A DNA stretch of 64,000 nucleotides, from positions 1,488,001 to 1,552,000 of the forward strand of contig NZ_AP022591.1 in assembly GCF_010731795.1 (NCBI RefSeq), given 5' to 3'. Under the pieces are notes generated by a model. It was not told the DNA's origin and made no database searches. It saw only the letters and a program-made list of their open reading frames with translations. Position numbers and translations under genes: made by a program. Shown in pieces: positions 33,701 to 42,702 of the stretch (position 1 is the stretch's first letter; each line of letters begins with the position of its first letter). Source of the stretch: Mycolicibacterium celeriflavum (lineage in GTDB: Bacteria > Actinomycetota > Actinomycetes > Mycobacteriales > Mycobacteriaceae).

Positions 33701-34168
33701 TTGGGCGTCGTCACCACAAGCTCGGAAACCGTGTTTCAGCACGCGCCCGAGACCGTCTACGACTTCGTCACCAACCCGGCGAACTGGCCCAAGACCTACC
33801 CCAGCAGCGTCACCATCGGCGGGCTCGGAGACGCCCTGCCGCTGAACGTCGGCGACACCTGGACCGAGACGGGCCCCGACGGTGGCCGCATCTTCACCTG
33901 GCACCTCGCCATCGCGATGCGGCCGACCATGTGGGTGTTCAACTCGGTCGGCCGACTCGGGCACGACCGCGACGGCAACGGCGGCATGGAAGGTCGCATC
34001 ACCGTCCAATACCACTTCACCCGACCGGGCGCCGACCTCACACTCTTCACCAGGACCATGACGATCGAGGCGTACCGGCACGCTCCGCTGCCCGACGGGT
34101 TCTTCCGGACCGTCAACCCCGCGCACATCGACGCCTATCACCTCGCGATCGCGCGCGAACTCGGCTGA
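33701..34168 (+). CDS. SRPBCC-family (START-like) protein
   Basis: A 155-residue ligand-binding fold: FQHAPETVYDFVTNPANWP at the start and a long C-terminal helix (NPAHIDAYHLAIARELG). These bind hydrophobic compounds such as lipids or polyketides. The start is a TTG at 33701 preceded by GGAAGG; nothing better lies downstream, and the frame upstream is antisense to the ACAD. Its stop nearly touches the convergent esterase end. A role in binding the cluster's substrate is only suggested. Confidence 0.75.
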   Translation: MGVVTTSSETVFQHAPETVYDFVTNPANWPKTYPSSVTIGGLGDALPLNVGDTWTETGPDGGRIFTWHLAIAMRPTMWVFNSVGRLGHDRDGNGGMEGRITVQYHFTRPGADLTLFTRTMTIEAYRHAPLPDGFFRTVNPAHIDAYHLAIARELG

Positions 34169-34170
34169 GC

Positions 34171-35085
34171 TCACATCCGGTGCAGCGCGCGCCGCAACGC
34201 CGCACCCTGGAGCTCGAACAGCCGGACGCTGGTCTCCCACTGCGGCAGCAGCGAGTCGAAGCCGTGACAGGTGCCGGGGAACACGTGCAATTCGGTGGCG
34301 ACCTCGGCGCGCATCAGCCGCAGCGCATAGTCCACCGCTTCGTCACGCAGCGGGTCGAGGTCCGAGCAGCTGACGAACGCGTCTGGGACGCCCGACAACT
34401 CCACAACCCGGCCCGGCACCGCAGCGGCGCACGCAGCCGTGTCCCCCAGATAGTGCCGCCACATCAACTCGACCGCCGGCCCGTCGAAGCCCGGCGTCGT
34501 GTCGAACTCCTTCTTGGAGTCTGTGGGCCGATCGTCCAGCACGGGTTGATGCAGCAACTGGAACACCACCGGCGGCGCCGATGCCGCTGCCGAGCGCTGC
34601 GCGAGCCCCGCGGCCAGCGCCGCACCTGCGCTGCTTCCCCCGACCGCCAGCCTGGCGGCATCGATTCCGAGTTCCGCCGCGCACTCCACCACCCAGTCCA
34701 GCACCGACAGCGCATCGTCGAGCGCAGCGGGATACGGGTGTTCGGGCGCAAGCCGGTAGTCGACCGAGATCACCGTGCAACCACCGCGCCTGGCGAACTC
34801 GACACACTGCAGATGGTCGGTGTCGAGGTTGCCCAACACGAATGCGCCTGCGTGGCAATAGATCACTGCGGGCGCAGGCGCGGGTGCGCCGCGGTAGATC
34901 CGCACCGGAACCGAGTGAGCGACCCGATTCTCGATTTCGACGCCGATGTCGTTGACCGCCTTGACCGTTTCGGCCCGGCGCTGGTTCAGCGAGTCGCGGA
35001 CGACGCCGAGAAGCCCGGGCGACAGATCGGTGCGCGCCTCGGCGAGCTGGCGTAGCGCGGGGTCGAGCCGGTCGGCGATGGTCAC
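34171..35085 (-). CDS. Alpha/beta hydrolase, HSL-type esterase
   Basis: A 304-residue hormone-sensitive-lipase-like esterase. The oxyanion motif is HAGA in YCHAGAFVLG (usual HGGG), the nucleophile GGSSAG lies near residue 154, Asp is in SDLDPLRDE and His in GTCHGFD. It is the last gene of the seven-gene minus-strand operon, four bases after the monooxygenase gene. A lactone or ester made by that monooxygenase is the likely substrate (inference from order). Confidence 0.85.
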   Translation of the reverse strand: MTIADRLDPALRQLAEARTDLSPGLLGVVRDSLNQRRAETVKAVNDIGVEIENRVAHSVPVRIYRGAPAPAPAVIYCHAGAFVLGNLDTDHLQCVEFARRGGCTVISVDYRLAPEHPYPAALDDALSVLDWVVECAAELGIDAARLAVGGSSAGAALAAGLAQRSAAASAPPVVFQLLHQPVLDDRPTDSKKEFDTTPGFDGPAVELMWRHYLGDTAACAAAVPGRVVELSGVPDAFVSCSDLDPLRDEAVDYALRLMRAEVATELHVFPGTCHGFDSLLPQWETSVRLFELQGAALRRALHRM

Positions 35086-35089
35086 GGCG

Positions 35090-36580
35090 TCAGCGTCTCG
35101 CGACCGTCTGAGTTTCGGCCTGGCCGACCCTCGACCGCTCGGGCGGGTCGAATGTGTAATCGGAGGCCTTGAAGCGCCGTGTCATCGCCCAGAACGCGCG
35201 TGCGCTGCGCGGCCACTGGGTGACGACGCGACCGTTGGCTGCGCGAAAGTAGTTGCTGCATCTGGTCAGCCACACCGTGCCCGCCATCGCGCGGTCGATG
35301 TCGGCGAGAAATGCCGCCATTGCGCGCGGCCGCACCGCCACATACGATTTGCCCTTACGCCGCAGGTACTTCAGTGCACGGACTATGTAGTGGGCCTGTG
35401 CCTCCAGCATGAAAATGACGCTGTTGGAGCCGACGTTCGTATTGGGCCCGTACAGCATGAAGAAGTTCGGGAAACCGGGCACCGTCATCCCGAGGTACGC
35501 GAATGCCCCGTCGCTCCACGTCTCGCGCAGTGTCGTTCCGTTCTCGCCGACGACCTCGATCTGGCCGAGGTAGTCGGCGGCGGCATACCCCGTCGCGCAC
35601 AGCACCGCGTCGACATCGAGTTCGGTGCCGTCCTCGGTCACCAGCGTGTTGGCGCGCAACGCCCGTGCGGGGCTGGCGATCACCTCGACGTGGGGTCGGG
35701 TGAGGGTCTGCAGGTAGTCGTTCGCGAACACCAGCCTCTTGCATCCGAACGGATGGTCGGGGGTGAGCTTGCGCCGCAGTTCGTCGTCGGCCACCGTGGC
35801 TTCCAGCACCTTGAGCGCGCTGCCCTTGAACTCCTGGGTCTTGTCGCTGCCGTGCTCGATGACCGAGATGTTCGACTCGCTGCGCAGCCACAGCCGCGTC
35901 CGGTAGATCTTCTTCGCCAGCGGGATGTGGCGAAACACCCACTTCTCGCGGTCGGTGTACGGGCGGTCGGGTTTGGGCAGGATCCAGGTCGATGAGCGTT
36001 GCACCGAATACACCTTCTCCGCGACCTTCGCGACCTCGGGAACCAGTTGGGCCGCCGTCGAACCCGTGCCCAGTACGGCCACCCGCTTACCCGTGAGGTC
36101 GACGGAGTGGTCCCAGCGCGCGGTGTGCATCACGGTGCCGGTGAAAGGTTCCTCCTCGATCAGGTTGGGCATCACGGGACGGGTGAACAGGCCGACCGCC
36201 GAGACCACCACGTCGAACGTGTACTGCTCGCCGGTAGCGGTGGTCAGTTGCCAGGTGTCGTCGACCCAGTGGGCCGAGGTGATCTCGGTGTTCAGCTCGA
36301 GGTTGGGCGCGAGTTCGTAGCGCTGTGCGCAACGCTCGAAGTACTCGAGAATCTCGCGTTGCCCCGACCACAGCCGCGACCAGTCCGCGTTCAGGTCGAA
36401 GGAGTAGGAGTACAGATGCGACTTCACATCGCAGGCCAGCCCGGGATAGGTGTTGATCCGCCAGGTACCGCCGACACCGTCTTCCCTGTCGAATATCGTG
36501 AAATCGCGAAAGCCCGCCTTACGCAGGAAGATCCCCAGCGCGAGCCCACCGGGCCCGGCGCCGATGATGCCTATGGTCAT
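35090..36580 (-). CDS. Flavin-binding (Baeyer-Villiger-type) monooxygenase
   Basis: A 496-residue class B flavoprotein. The FAD site GAGPGGLALG is at about residues 6-15, the NADPH site GTGSTAAQLV in the middle, and the Baeyer-Villiger fingerprint FTGTVMHTARWD lies between (FxGxxxHxxxWD). It should insert oxygen into a ketone to give an ester or lactone. The ATG at 36580 follows GAGGA; another ATG four codons upstream overlaps the preceding SDR stop (ATGA). Between dehydrogenases and an esterase, its place in a ketone-to-ester route is clear. Confidence 0.87.
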   Translation of the reverse strand: MTIGIIGAGPGGLALGIFLRKAGFRDFTIFDREDGVGGTWRINTYPGLACDVKSHLYSYSFDLNADWSRLWSGQREILEYFERCAQRYELAPNLELNTEITSAHWVDDTWQLTTATGEQYTFDVVVSAVGLFTRPVMPNLIEEEPFTGTVMHTARWDHSVDLTGKRVAVLGTGSTAAQLVPEVAKVAEKVYSVQRSSTWILPKPDRPYTDREKWVFRHIPLAKKIYRTRLWLRSESNISVIEHGSDKTQEFKGSALKVLEATVADDELRRKLTPDHPFGCKRLVFANDYLQTLTRPHVEVIASPARALRANTLVTEDGTELDVDAVLCATGYAAADYLGQIEVVGENGTTLRETWSDGAFAYLGMTVPGFPNFFMLYGPNTNVGSNSVIFMLEAQAHYIVRALKYLRRKGKSYVAVRPRAMAAFLADIDRAMAGTVWLTRCSNYFRAANGRVVTQWPRSARAFWAMTRRFKASDYTFDPPERSRVGQAETQTVARR

Positions 36581-36588
36581 CCCATTCC

Positions 36589-37317
36589 TCATCCCAGACG
36601 CAGGCATTGCCCTCCGTCCACGACGAGCTCGGCGCCGGTGATGAACGACGCGTGGTCGCACACGAGGAAGGCGATGACGTTGGCCACCTCGACAGGCTTG
36701 CCGAGGCGGCCGAACGTGGCGGCCAGCCTGCTCTGGGTCGTTTCATCGAGCATCGGCGTCTCGATCGGACCGGGGAACACCGCGTTGACGCGGATGCCCG
36801 CTGGGGCGAGTTCGGCCGCGACGATCTGGGTGAGCCCGCGCAACGCCCACTTCGACGAGCCGTAGGCGGCATGGTTCGGGAAAGGCCGGATGGCGCCGGT
36901 ACTCACGGTGTTGACGATCGCGGCACCGTCGGCTCGCCGCAAATGTGCAAGTGCCGCTTGGATTCCCAGGAACGGGCCGAGGCAGTTGAACCGCCAGCTG
37001 CCCTCGAAGCCCTCGGGGGTTTCCTTGTCCAGTGCCGCACGGTGCAGCACGCCGGCGTTGTTGATCAGCGTGGTCAGCGAGCCGAAGCGATCGACGACGG
37101 TTTGCACCGCCGCCGTCCACTGCTCGGGCGACGTCACGTCGAGCGGGACGGCAATGACGCCGTCGTCGCCGAGTTCTTCGACGTTCGCTTGCAATTCGTC
37201 CACCCGCACGTCACAGGCGCCGACGCGAACTCCGTCCTCGAGCAGCTTTCGAACGATCGCCGCGCCCTGTCCCCGTGCGGCGCCTGTCACCACGGCGACG
37301 CGGTCCGTCGACGTCAT
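36589..37317 (-). CDS. SDR-family oxidoreductase
   Basis: A 242-residue classical SDR: TGAARGQG (about 11-18), NNAG, Ser in NTVSTGAI and YGSSKWA catalytic Tyr/Lys, ending in LVVDGGQCLRLG. A CDVRVDEL after strand 2 favours NAD(H). It overlaps the HpcH-type gene upstream (ATGA at 37317-37314) and the monooxygenase gene downstream. It probably oxidises the P450-derived alcohol to the ketone used by the monooxygenase (inference). Confidence 0.87.
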   Translation of the reverse strand: MTSTDRVAVVTGAARGQGAAIVRKLLEDGVRVGACDVRVDELQANVEELGDDGVIAVPLDVTSPEQWTAAVQTVVDRFGSLTTLINNAGVLHRAALDKETPEGFEGSWRFNCLGPFLGIQAALAHLRRADGAAIVNTVSTGAIRPFPNHAAYGSSKWALRGLTQIVAAELAPAGIRVNAVFPGPIETPMLDETTQSRLAATFGRLGKPVEVANVIAFLVCDHASFITGAELVVDGGQCLRLG

Positions 37318-38060
37318 CGCGCCTCCCGCAGGATCTCGGCCGCGCCGTGGCGCAGGGCCTGTGACTCCGACGCAAGCGTCAGCATCCGAAAGCCCAACTC
37401 GGCCGCCATCTTCGCGGGCTTTCCGGCCCCGGCGTGGACACCGGCGATGAGCCCGGCCGCCGTGGCGCTGTCCGCAATGCGTGCAATCGCCTCCTGTACC
37501 ACCGGAGCGGTCCAGGCGTCCGCGGGCCGATGTCCGAGCGACAGCGCCAGATCCGCCGGTCCGACATAGACGCCGGCCAGACCACCTACGGCACAGATCT
37601 CGTCGACCGCCGCCAGCGCCTGGGCACTCTCGATCATCACGAAAACGTCCACCCGCGCTTCGTGTTCGGCGGGCTCGCGGCCGAGGCCGGCCCGCAGCGG
37701 TCCGTAACTGCGCACGCCCGCAGGGCCGTATCGTGTCGCGGCGACCGACGCGGCGGCCTGCTCGGCCGAATCGACCATCGCGACGATCACGGCATCCGCG
37801 CCCGCGTCGAGGACCCGGCCGATCGGCGCCGGATCGGTCGACGGAACCCGCACCGCGGTCGCGATCGGCACGTGTTCCATCCGGCGCAGCAGCAGCGCGA
37901 CGTCCGCGTCGTCAAGGTAGCCGTGCTGGATGTCGAACCCGACGTAGTCGTACCCGGCCGCCGCGAACTCTTCGGGGCCGATGATGGTCGGCCCGACGAC
38001 CCACCCGCCCCACACCCTCTCGGTGCCTGCGAGGGTGTCCTGCAGCCTGCTCGCGGTCAT
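37314..38060 (-). CDS. HpcH/HpaI-family aldolase
   Basis: A 248-residue class II pyruvate-type aldolase/lyase. DYVGFDIQHGYLDDADV, AVRVPSTDP, metal ligands in MIESAQAL and VGPADLALSLG are the family signatures. Such enzymes cleave 4-hydroxy-2-oxo acids to pyruvate and an aldehyde. Coupled by four-base overlaps at both ends within the catabolic operon. It may act late in the pathway, feeding aldehyde to the dehydrogenase at 48.5 kb, which is speculation. Confidence 0.85.
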   Translation of the reverse strand: MTASRLQDTLAGTERVWGGWVVGPTIIGPEEFAAAGYDYVGFDIQHGYLDDADVALLLRRMEHVPIATAVRVPSTDPAPIGRVLDAGADAVIVAMVDSAEQAAASVAATRYGPAGVRSYGPLRAGLGREPAEHEARVDVFVMIESAQALAAVDEICAVGGLAGVYVGPADLALSLGHRPADAWTAPVVQEAIARIADSATAAGLIAGVHAGAGKPAKMAAELGFRMLTLASESQALRHGAAEILREAR

Positions 38061-39025
38061 CCGACGATCGCGATCTTGACGCGGTCGGGCACCGGCCGGC
38101 AGGCGGTCTCGAAGGCGGCCTGGGCGTCGTCGACACCGAATGTGTGAGTCACATAAGCGGATAACAGGTCCCGATGGCGTCGCGCGAACTCGTCGGCGGC
38201 CGTCAGCATGCGTCGCCGGTCGAGTGTCACGCCCGACTTGAGCGTCAGGTTGTTGCGCAGCATGGTGCGCATGTTGATCGGGTAGCTGTCGTCGTCGGGC
38301 ACTCCGAAATAGAAGACCGTGCCGCCCGGGGCGGCGGCTTCGATCGCGTGGCTCAGGGTGGCGACCTGATGGCCGACCGCTTCGATCACCACATCGGGCC
38401 GGTCTCCGGGTTCGAGGTGGCTCACCCAGCGGTCGCTGGTGGCCCGCACGATCGTGTCCACGCCGAATTCCTTGGCCACCGCGTCACGGTCGACCGGATC
38501 CACCCCGGTCACCCGCCGGGCCCCGAAAGCCTTGGTCGCGTAGGAGAACAGCAGGCCGATCGACCCCTGGCCGATGACCGCGACGTGCAAACCCTTCAGC
38601 TTGGGCAGCTGTTCGATCGCGTAGAGCACGCATGCCAGTGGCTGCAGTGCGACCGCATGCTGCGGGCTCAGATGGTGGTCGTAGGGTGCGAGCCCGTCAC
38701 CGTCGGCGACGACGAATTGCATCAAGCCGTCGAAGCCCGACGCCCAGCCGACGACCCGGCTGCCCACGCCGTGGCTGCGGTGCCTGCTGGCGACCACCTC
38801 ACCGACGACCTCATGAATCGGAAAGCCGGGCATCTCGGCCGCGCTCAGGCCCCGATCGCCGGGAATCTTGCCGCGCACCCCGCGAAACGGCGGCAGGTCA
38901 CTGCCGCAGATGCCGGCGGCCTCGAACCGCAGCAGCACCTGTCGGTCGCCCAGCGACTCGGGCGTCCGCTCCACAATGTCGGCTCTTTCCAACGTGTACG
39001 GCGCAACCAGTCGATACGCCCACAT
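38057..39025 (-). CDS. Zinc-type medium-chain alcohol dehydrogenase
   Basis: A 322-residue MDR protein. The N-terminal catalytic domain shows AAGICGSDLPPFRG (zinc ligand Cys) and PGFPIHEVVGEV, where the usual GHE is IHE. The cofactor loop GQGSIG lies near residue 157. The structural-zinc four-Cys loop is missing or reduced, and the protein is shorter than the usual 340-350. The ATG at 39025 follows GGAGGTG inside the P450 tail, one base after its stop. It likely oxidises the alcohol produced by the P450. Confidence 0.83.
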   Translation of the reverse strand: MWAYRLVAPYTLERADIVERTPESLGDRQVLLRFEAAGICGSDLPPFRGVRGKIPGDRGLSAAEMPGFPIHEVVGEVVASRHRSHGVGSRVVGWASGFDGLMQFVVADGDGLAPYDHHLSPQHAVALQPLACVLYAIEQLPKLKGLHVAVIGQGSIGLLFSYATKAFGARRVTGVDPVDRDAVAKEFGVDTIVRATSDRWVSHLEPGDRPDVVIEAVGHQVATLSHAIEAAAPGGTVFYFGVPDDDSYPINMRTMLRNNLTLKSGVTLDRRRMLTAADEFARRHRDLLSAYVTHTFGVDDAQAAFETACRPVPDRVKIAIVG

Positions 39026-39026
39026 C

Positions 39027-40262
39027 TCACACCTCCACCGGGACCTCGACGGGAACACTGTTCCAGCCCCACTGAAAACTCGACGGTGGCCGCGATGCGG
39101 CAGTGTCGTCAATGCGCCATTCGGTGACGCGGTCGAGCCATTCGTTCACCAGGATCCCGATCTCCAGCCGCGCGAGGTGCACACCGAGGCAGAAGTGTTG
39201 TCCGCGGCCGAAAGCCAGCAACCGCTCGATGGGCCGGTTCCAGATGAACGCGTCCGGGTCGGGATACTCACGTTCGTCGCGGTTGGCCGATGCCAGCAGC
39301 GTGATGACCCGCTGACCGGGACGGATCGTGGTGTCGTGGACCGTGAACGGCTTGCGGACCGTGCGTGCGAACCACTGTGCCGGTGCGCAGTAGCGAATCA
39401 TCTCCTCCCGCGCCACGGGCACATTCGCGTCGGGATCTGCACGGACGGCAACCAATTGATCGGGTCGAAGTCCCAGCTCCCACAGGCCGTGTGCGACGAT
39501 CTTCGGCACGGTTTCGGTTCCTCCGATGAAGATTCCGAGCATCTGGGTGGCGGCCTCGATGTCGCTGAACGCCGATCCGTCCGGCAGACGGTAGTCGATC
39601 AGGTTGTCGGCGATCGGGTTCTGTCCGGCTGCGGCGCGACTGCGACCGACGATCGGCACGAGGTACTCCAGATATCCCGGGCGGGCGTTGGCCACCTCCA
39701 CGCCGCTGCCCGGCTGCGCGAGGCTGCCGGCGTTGACGGTGGCCAACACATCGCCCGCGAGATCGGCAGGCAGGCCGAGCAGTTCGCAGACCACGGTCGC
39801 GGCGACGATCCCGCCGTAGTCCTGGGTCAGGTCGAAGGTGCCGCGCGGTAGAAGCTCGTCCAGGCGTTCGTTGGCCAGCGTCCGGATGCGGTCGGCCAGC
39901 TTGGCGACCGATTTCGGCCGCAACGGCGGCGAGGTGCAGCGGCGCACGGTGTCGTAGATCGGCGCATCGAAATTCGCGTGGAACGGCATTGGGTGCAGCG
40001 GCGGGTCGGGTACCGGGCCGTCGTTACGCTTCGCCAGAACCGTTGCGGCGGGCAACGTTCCCTCCGACGCCACGAAGGTGCCGTCGTTGACCTCCAACAC
40101 CCGCCAGATGTCGTCGAACCGCGACAGCGCGTAGGTGTCCCACTTGCCGAGGTAGTACACCGGATGTTGATCGCGCAGTGTCCGGTAGTACGGGAGCGGG
40201 TCGGCCATCACCGCGGGGTCGAACGGATCGTAGGTGAAGCCTTGCAGCACTGTGCTCCTCAT
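39027..40262 (-). CDS. Cytochrome P450
   Basis: A 411-residue soluble bacterial P450. The heme loop is FGRGQHFCLG, ExxR is in EEMIR, and the I-helix reads GIFIGGTETVPK, where the acid-Thr pair is Glu-Thr. It should hydroxylate a hydrophobic compound with electrons from a ferredoxin, perhaps the one at 43.5 kb. Its ATG overlaps the preceding gene's stop (ATGA). The C-terminus is a short Val/Pro/Glu repeat (PVEVPVEV). Second gene of the operon behind dyad copy 4. Confidence 0.9.
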   Translation of the reverse strand: MRSTVLQGFTYDPFDPAVMADPLPYYRTLRDQHPVYYLGKWDTYALSRFDDIWRVLEVNDGTFVASEGTLPAATVLAKRNDGPVPDPPLHPMPFHANFDAPIYDTVRRCTSPPLRPKSVAKLADRIRTLANERLDELLPRGTFDLTQDYGGIVAATVVCELLGLPADLAGDVLATVNAGSLAQPGSGVEVANARPGYLEYLVPIVGRSRAAAGQNPIADNLIDYRLPDGSAFSDIEAATQMLGIFIGGTETVPKIVAHGLWELGLRPDQLVAVRADPDANVPVAREEMIRYCAPAQWFARTVRKPFTVHDTTIRPGQRVITLLASANRDEREYPDPDAFIWNRPIERLLAFGRGQHFCLGVHLARLEIGILVNEWLDRVTEWRIDDTAASRPPSSFQWGWNSVPVEVPVEV

Positions 40263-41005
40263 TGCAGCGGTGAAGGAGGTAGGGCCGCCAGGATGGAATC
40301 TTCCCAGCCGTCACGCAATGCGGGCGCGACACTCATCCAGGTGACGATCTCGGGGGGCGGACTGTCTTTCCATGACGGGTAATGGTTGGCGAAACAGTCC
40401 CAGTCGTCATCCAGCGCCCAGTAATGGATGACCTCGTTGGAGCGGAACGTGGTGATGAACGAACCGAGCCAACGCTTTCCGGTGCGCTCGGACCACGGGA
40501 CGTAGAGGCGTTCCAGCTCCCGGATGTAGTCGTCCTGACGGCCGGGCTTGGTCTGCATGCTCTCCTGGATCACCAGGCCGGCGCCGAAATTCGCTTCGCG
40601 CAGCTGCGCAAGTGTCCGGTTGTACTTGCCCGCGTACATGATGCGGCCTTCGCCCGACGCGCCGATCTCGGCGAGGAACGTCGACCATTTCGCCGCCACC
40701 GCCTCATGCGAGCCGCCCCGGGCCTGCGCCTTGCCGATGCGGGCGTAGTCGGCGAACTGGTCGATCTCCCAGACGATCGTGACCTGCGGCCAATGCCCGT
40801 TGTACGGCGTCGTCTCCCAGATCGCGAACAGTCGCGCGCCGAGCTCGGCCATCATCGGCTGGTAGAGCTCGCTGAACGCCTCAGTGAATTGCTCGGCGCG
40901 TCCCGAGCCGAGCGCGATGGTTTCATGCAAGTAGAGCAGCGTGTGACCGTAGAACTTCTTCAAGACCTGCACCCATTTGACAGTGGCACCCTGCGAGCGT
41001 GACAC
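40259..41005 (-). CDS. NIPSNAP-like protein, first gene of the catabolic operon
   Basis: About 248 residues, with what look like two ferredoxin-like (dimeric alpha/beta barrel) repeats: LYLHETIALGSGRAEQFTEA...and a second LVIQESMQTKPGRQDDYIRE, each followed by a Trp-rich strand (VTIVWEIDQF; VIHYWALDDDW). This is typical of NIPSNAP/EthD-like proteins, whose biochemical role is poorly known. The start is uncertain: the GTG at 41005 lies inside dyad copy 4, and a GTG at 40972 (VQVLKKFYG) is better placed to be translated. It is coupled to the P450 gene. Confidence 0.65.
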   Translation of the reverse strand: MSRSQGATVKWVQVLKKFYGHTLLYLHETIALGSGRAEQFTEAFSELYQPMMAELGARLFAIWETTPYNGHWPQVTIVWEIDQFADYARIGKAQARGGSHEAVAAKWSTFLAEIGASGEGRIMYAGKYNRTLAQLREANFGAGLVIQESMQTKPGRQDDYIRELERLYVPWSERTGKRWLGSFITTFRSNEVIHYWALDDDWDCFANHYPSWKDSPPPEIVTWMSVAPALRDGWEDSILAALPPSPLQ

Positions 41006-41025
41006 TTATCGCGTGTTTTGTAAAG
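40999..41025 (+). promoter_or_regulatory. Dyad/promoter copy 4 (GTGACA-N14-TGTAAAG)
   Basis: Half-sites at 40999-41004 and 41019-41025, between the seven-gene minus-strand operon and the SMP-30 gene. To the right, TAAAGG is the -10-like hexamer and the ATG at 41045 follows with GAGGACGG as ribosome site. Confidence 0.65.
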
Positions 41026-41044
41026 GTGTGAGGACGGCGGCCGG

Positions 41045-41863
41045 ATGACGCTGACGCCTTTGGCGAACGGGCTCTGCTTCGGTGAGGGCCCACGGTGGTT
41101 CGAGGGCCTGCTCTGGTTCTCCGACATGCTCGGCGAAGCGGTGCACACCGTCGACCTGCACGGTGACATGACGACGCTGCCGCTGCCCGGCCATGCCCCC
41201 GCCGGGCTGGGCTTTCGCCCCGACGGGTCGCTGCTGATCTCCTCCACCGAACAGCGCCAAGTGCTTCGTTATGACGGCGAGAACGTCGCAGCCGTCGCCG
41301 ATCTGTCCGACTCGGTGCCGGCCGCCCTCGGCGACATGGTCGTCGACGACGGCGGCCGCGCCTACGTCGGATCGCAGGCCCGCGAAGGCGGGGTGATCGT
41401 GCGACTCGATCCCGACGGTTCGTCCAGCGTCGTCGCCACCGACCTGGACTTCCCCAATGGCATGGTGATCGCGCCGGACGGCACGACGCTGATCGTCGCG
41501 GAGTCGACCGGTAGGCGGTTGACCGCGTACTCCATCGCCGCGGACGGTGCGTTGACCGGTCGCCGGACGTTCGCCGACGGGCTCGACGGGCCGCCGGACG
41601 GCATCTGCCTGGACGCCGAAGGCGGCGTGTGGACGGCGATGACGCTGGCTCACGAGTTCGCGCGGATCACCGACGGTGGCACCGTCACCGACCGCGTCGA
41701 CATCGGTGAGCGCATCGCGATCGCCTGCGCACTCGGCGGTCCCGGACGCCGCACGTTGTTCCTGCTGTCCAGCACCGATGCGTATCCGCAGCGGCTCATC
41801 GGCACCAGGCTGTCCCGCATCGACGCGACCACCGTCGACGTCCCGGGAGCGGGATTACCGTGA
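41045..41863 (+). CDS. SMP-30/gluconolactonase-family lactonase
   Basis: A 272-residue six-bladed beta-propeller. The metal-site Glu is in GEGPRWFEG, and Asn/Asp ligands appear in DLDFPNGMVIAPDG and DGPPDGICLDAEG. Enzymes of this family open lactones. Opposite the P450/BVMO operon and sharing its dyad, it is a natural candidate to hydrolyse the lactone made by the Baeyer-Villiger step; that assignment is inference. It overlaps the next gene by four bases (GTGA). Confidence 0.86.
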   Translation: MTLTPLANGLCFGEGPRWFEGLLWFSDMLGEAVHTVDLHGDMTTLPLPGHAPAGLGFRPDGSLLISSTEQRQVLRYDGENVAAVADLSDSVPAALGDMVVDDGGRAYVGSQAREGGVIVRLDPDGSSSVVATDLDFPNGMVIAPDGTTLIVAESTGRRLTAYSIAADGALTGRRTFADGLDGPPDGICLDAEGGVWTAMTLAHEFARITDGGTVTDRVDIGERIAIACALGGPGRRTLFLLSSTDAYPQRLIGTRLSRIDATTVDVPGAGLP

Positions 41864-42702
41864 GCGACGCCTACTACGAACTCGTCGACGACGCCGATCC
41901 GCTCGGCGAGAAGTTCCGCGCTACCGATCTCGTGCGCAGCACCTGGTCGGCCGCGATCCAGCACGGTGCGCCGGTGTCCGCGCTTCTGGTGCGGGCGCTC
42001 GAGCGCTGTGAGATCCGCGACGACACCCGGTTGAGCCGGGTGCTGATCGACCTGCTCGGCGGTGTTCCCGCCGAAGGAGACCTGTGGGTGCGATCGCGAA
42101 TCGAGCGCGCGGGCAAGCAGATCGAACTGGTCAGTGCCGAACTGCTGGCTTCGCGCCCCGACAGCGAGCCCCGACCCGTCGCGAAAGCCAGCGGGTGGCG
42201 GTTGAAGACCATCGACACCCGCGCGGTGCAGCATGCGCCGGCGCCGCCACTGCGCCCGCTCGCGGAGGCGAAAAGCCGTGACATGAAAAAGGACTGGGAC
42301 CGCAACTACGTCCACAGCCTGGACTGGCGGTGGCTGACCAGACCGCTGGACGACGGCCCGGGCGAGTCGTGGATCAGGCCCGAGGTCGACCTGGTCAACG
42401 GTGAGACCATGACGCCGCTGGAGCGGCTGTTCGCGGTCGCCGACGACGCCAACGGCATCGGCACCAAACTCGACATTCGCAAGTGGACATTCATGAACAC
42501 CGACCTCGCCGTGCACGTGCACCGGATTCCCGACGGTGAGTGGATCGGCATCCGTGCCGAAACGAGTTACGGGCCAGACGGTATCGGCACCACGCTCGGC
42601 ACTCTGTTCGACGAACGGGGCGCTGTCGGCGCGATCCAGCAGTCGGTGTTGGTGCGCCCGATGGGCGGCGTTGGGGTGGGAAACAGCGAGCCCGACCGGT
42701 GA
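41860..42702 (+). CDS. Thioesterase-like (TesB-type double hotdog) protein
   Basis: A 280-residue protein I assign to the acyl-CoA thioesterase-like family of actinobacteria. The N-terminal half has GKQIELVSAELL and the C-terminal half LDIRKWTFMNTDLAVHVHRI and WIGIRAETSYGPDGIG, the usual second-hotdog signature with the active-site Asp/Thr region. It may hydrolyse a CoA ester of the pathway. Coupled to the lactonase gene. Its TGA abuts the convergent protease stop as TGATCA. Confidence 0.78.
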   Translation: MSDAYYELVDDADPLGEKFRATDLVRSTWSAAIQHGAPVSALLVRALERCEIRDDTRLSRVLIDLLGGVPAEGDLWVRSRIERAGKQIELVSAELLASRPDSEPRPVAKASGWRLKTIDTRAVQHAPAPPLRPLAEAKSRDMKKDWDRNYVHSLDWRWLTRPLDDGPGESWIRPEVDLVNGETMTPLERLFAVADDANGIGTKLDIRKWTFMNTDLAVHVHRIPDGEWIGIRAETSYGPDGIGTTLGTLFDERGAVGAIQQSVLVRPMGGVGVGNSEPDR

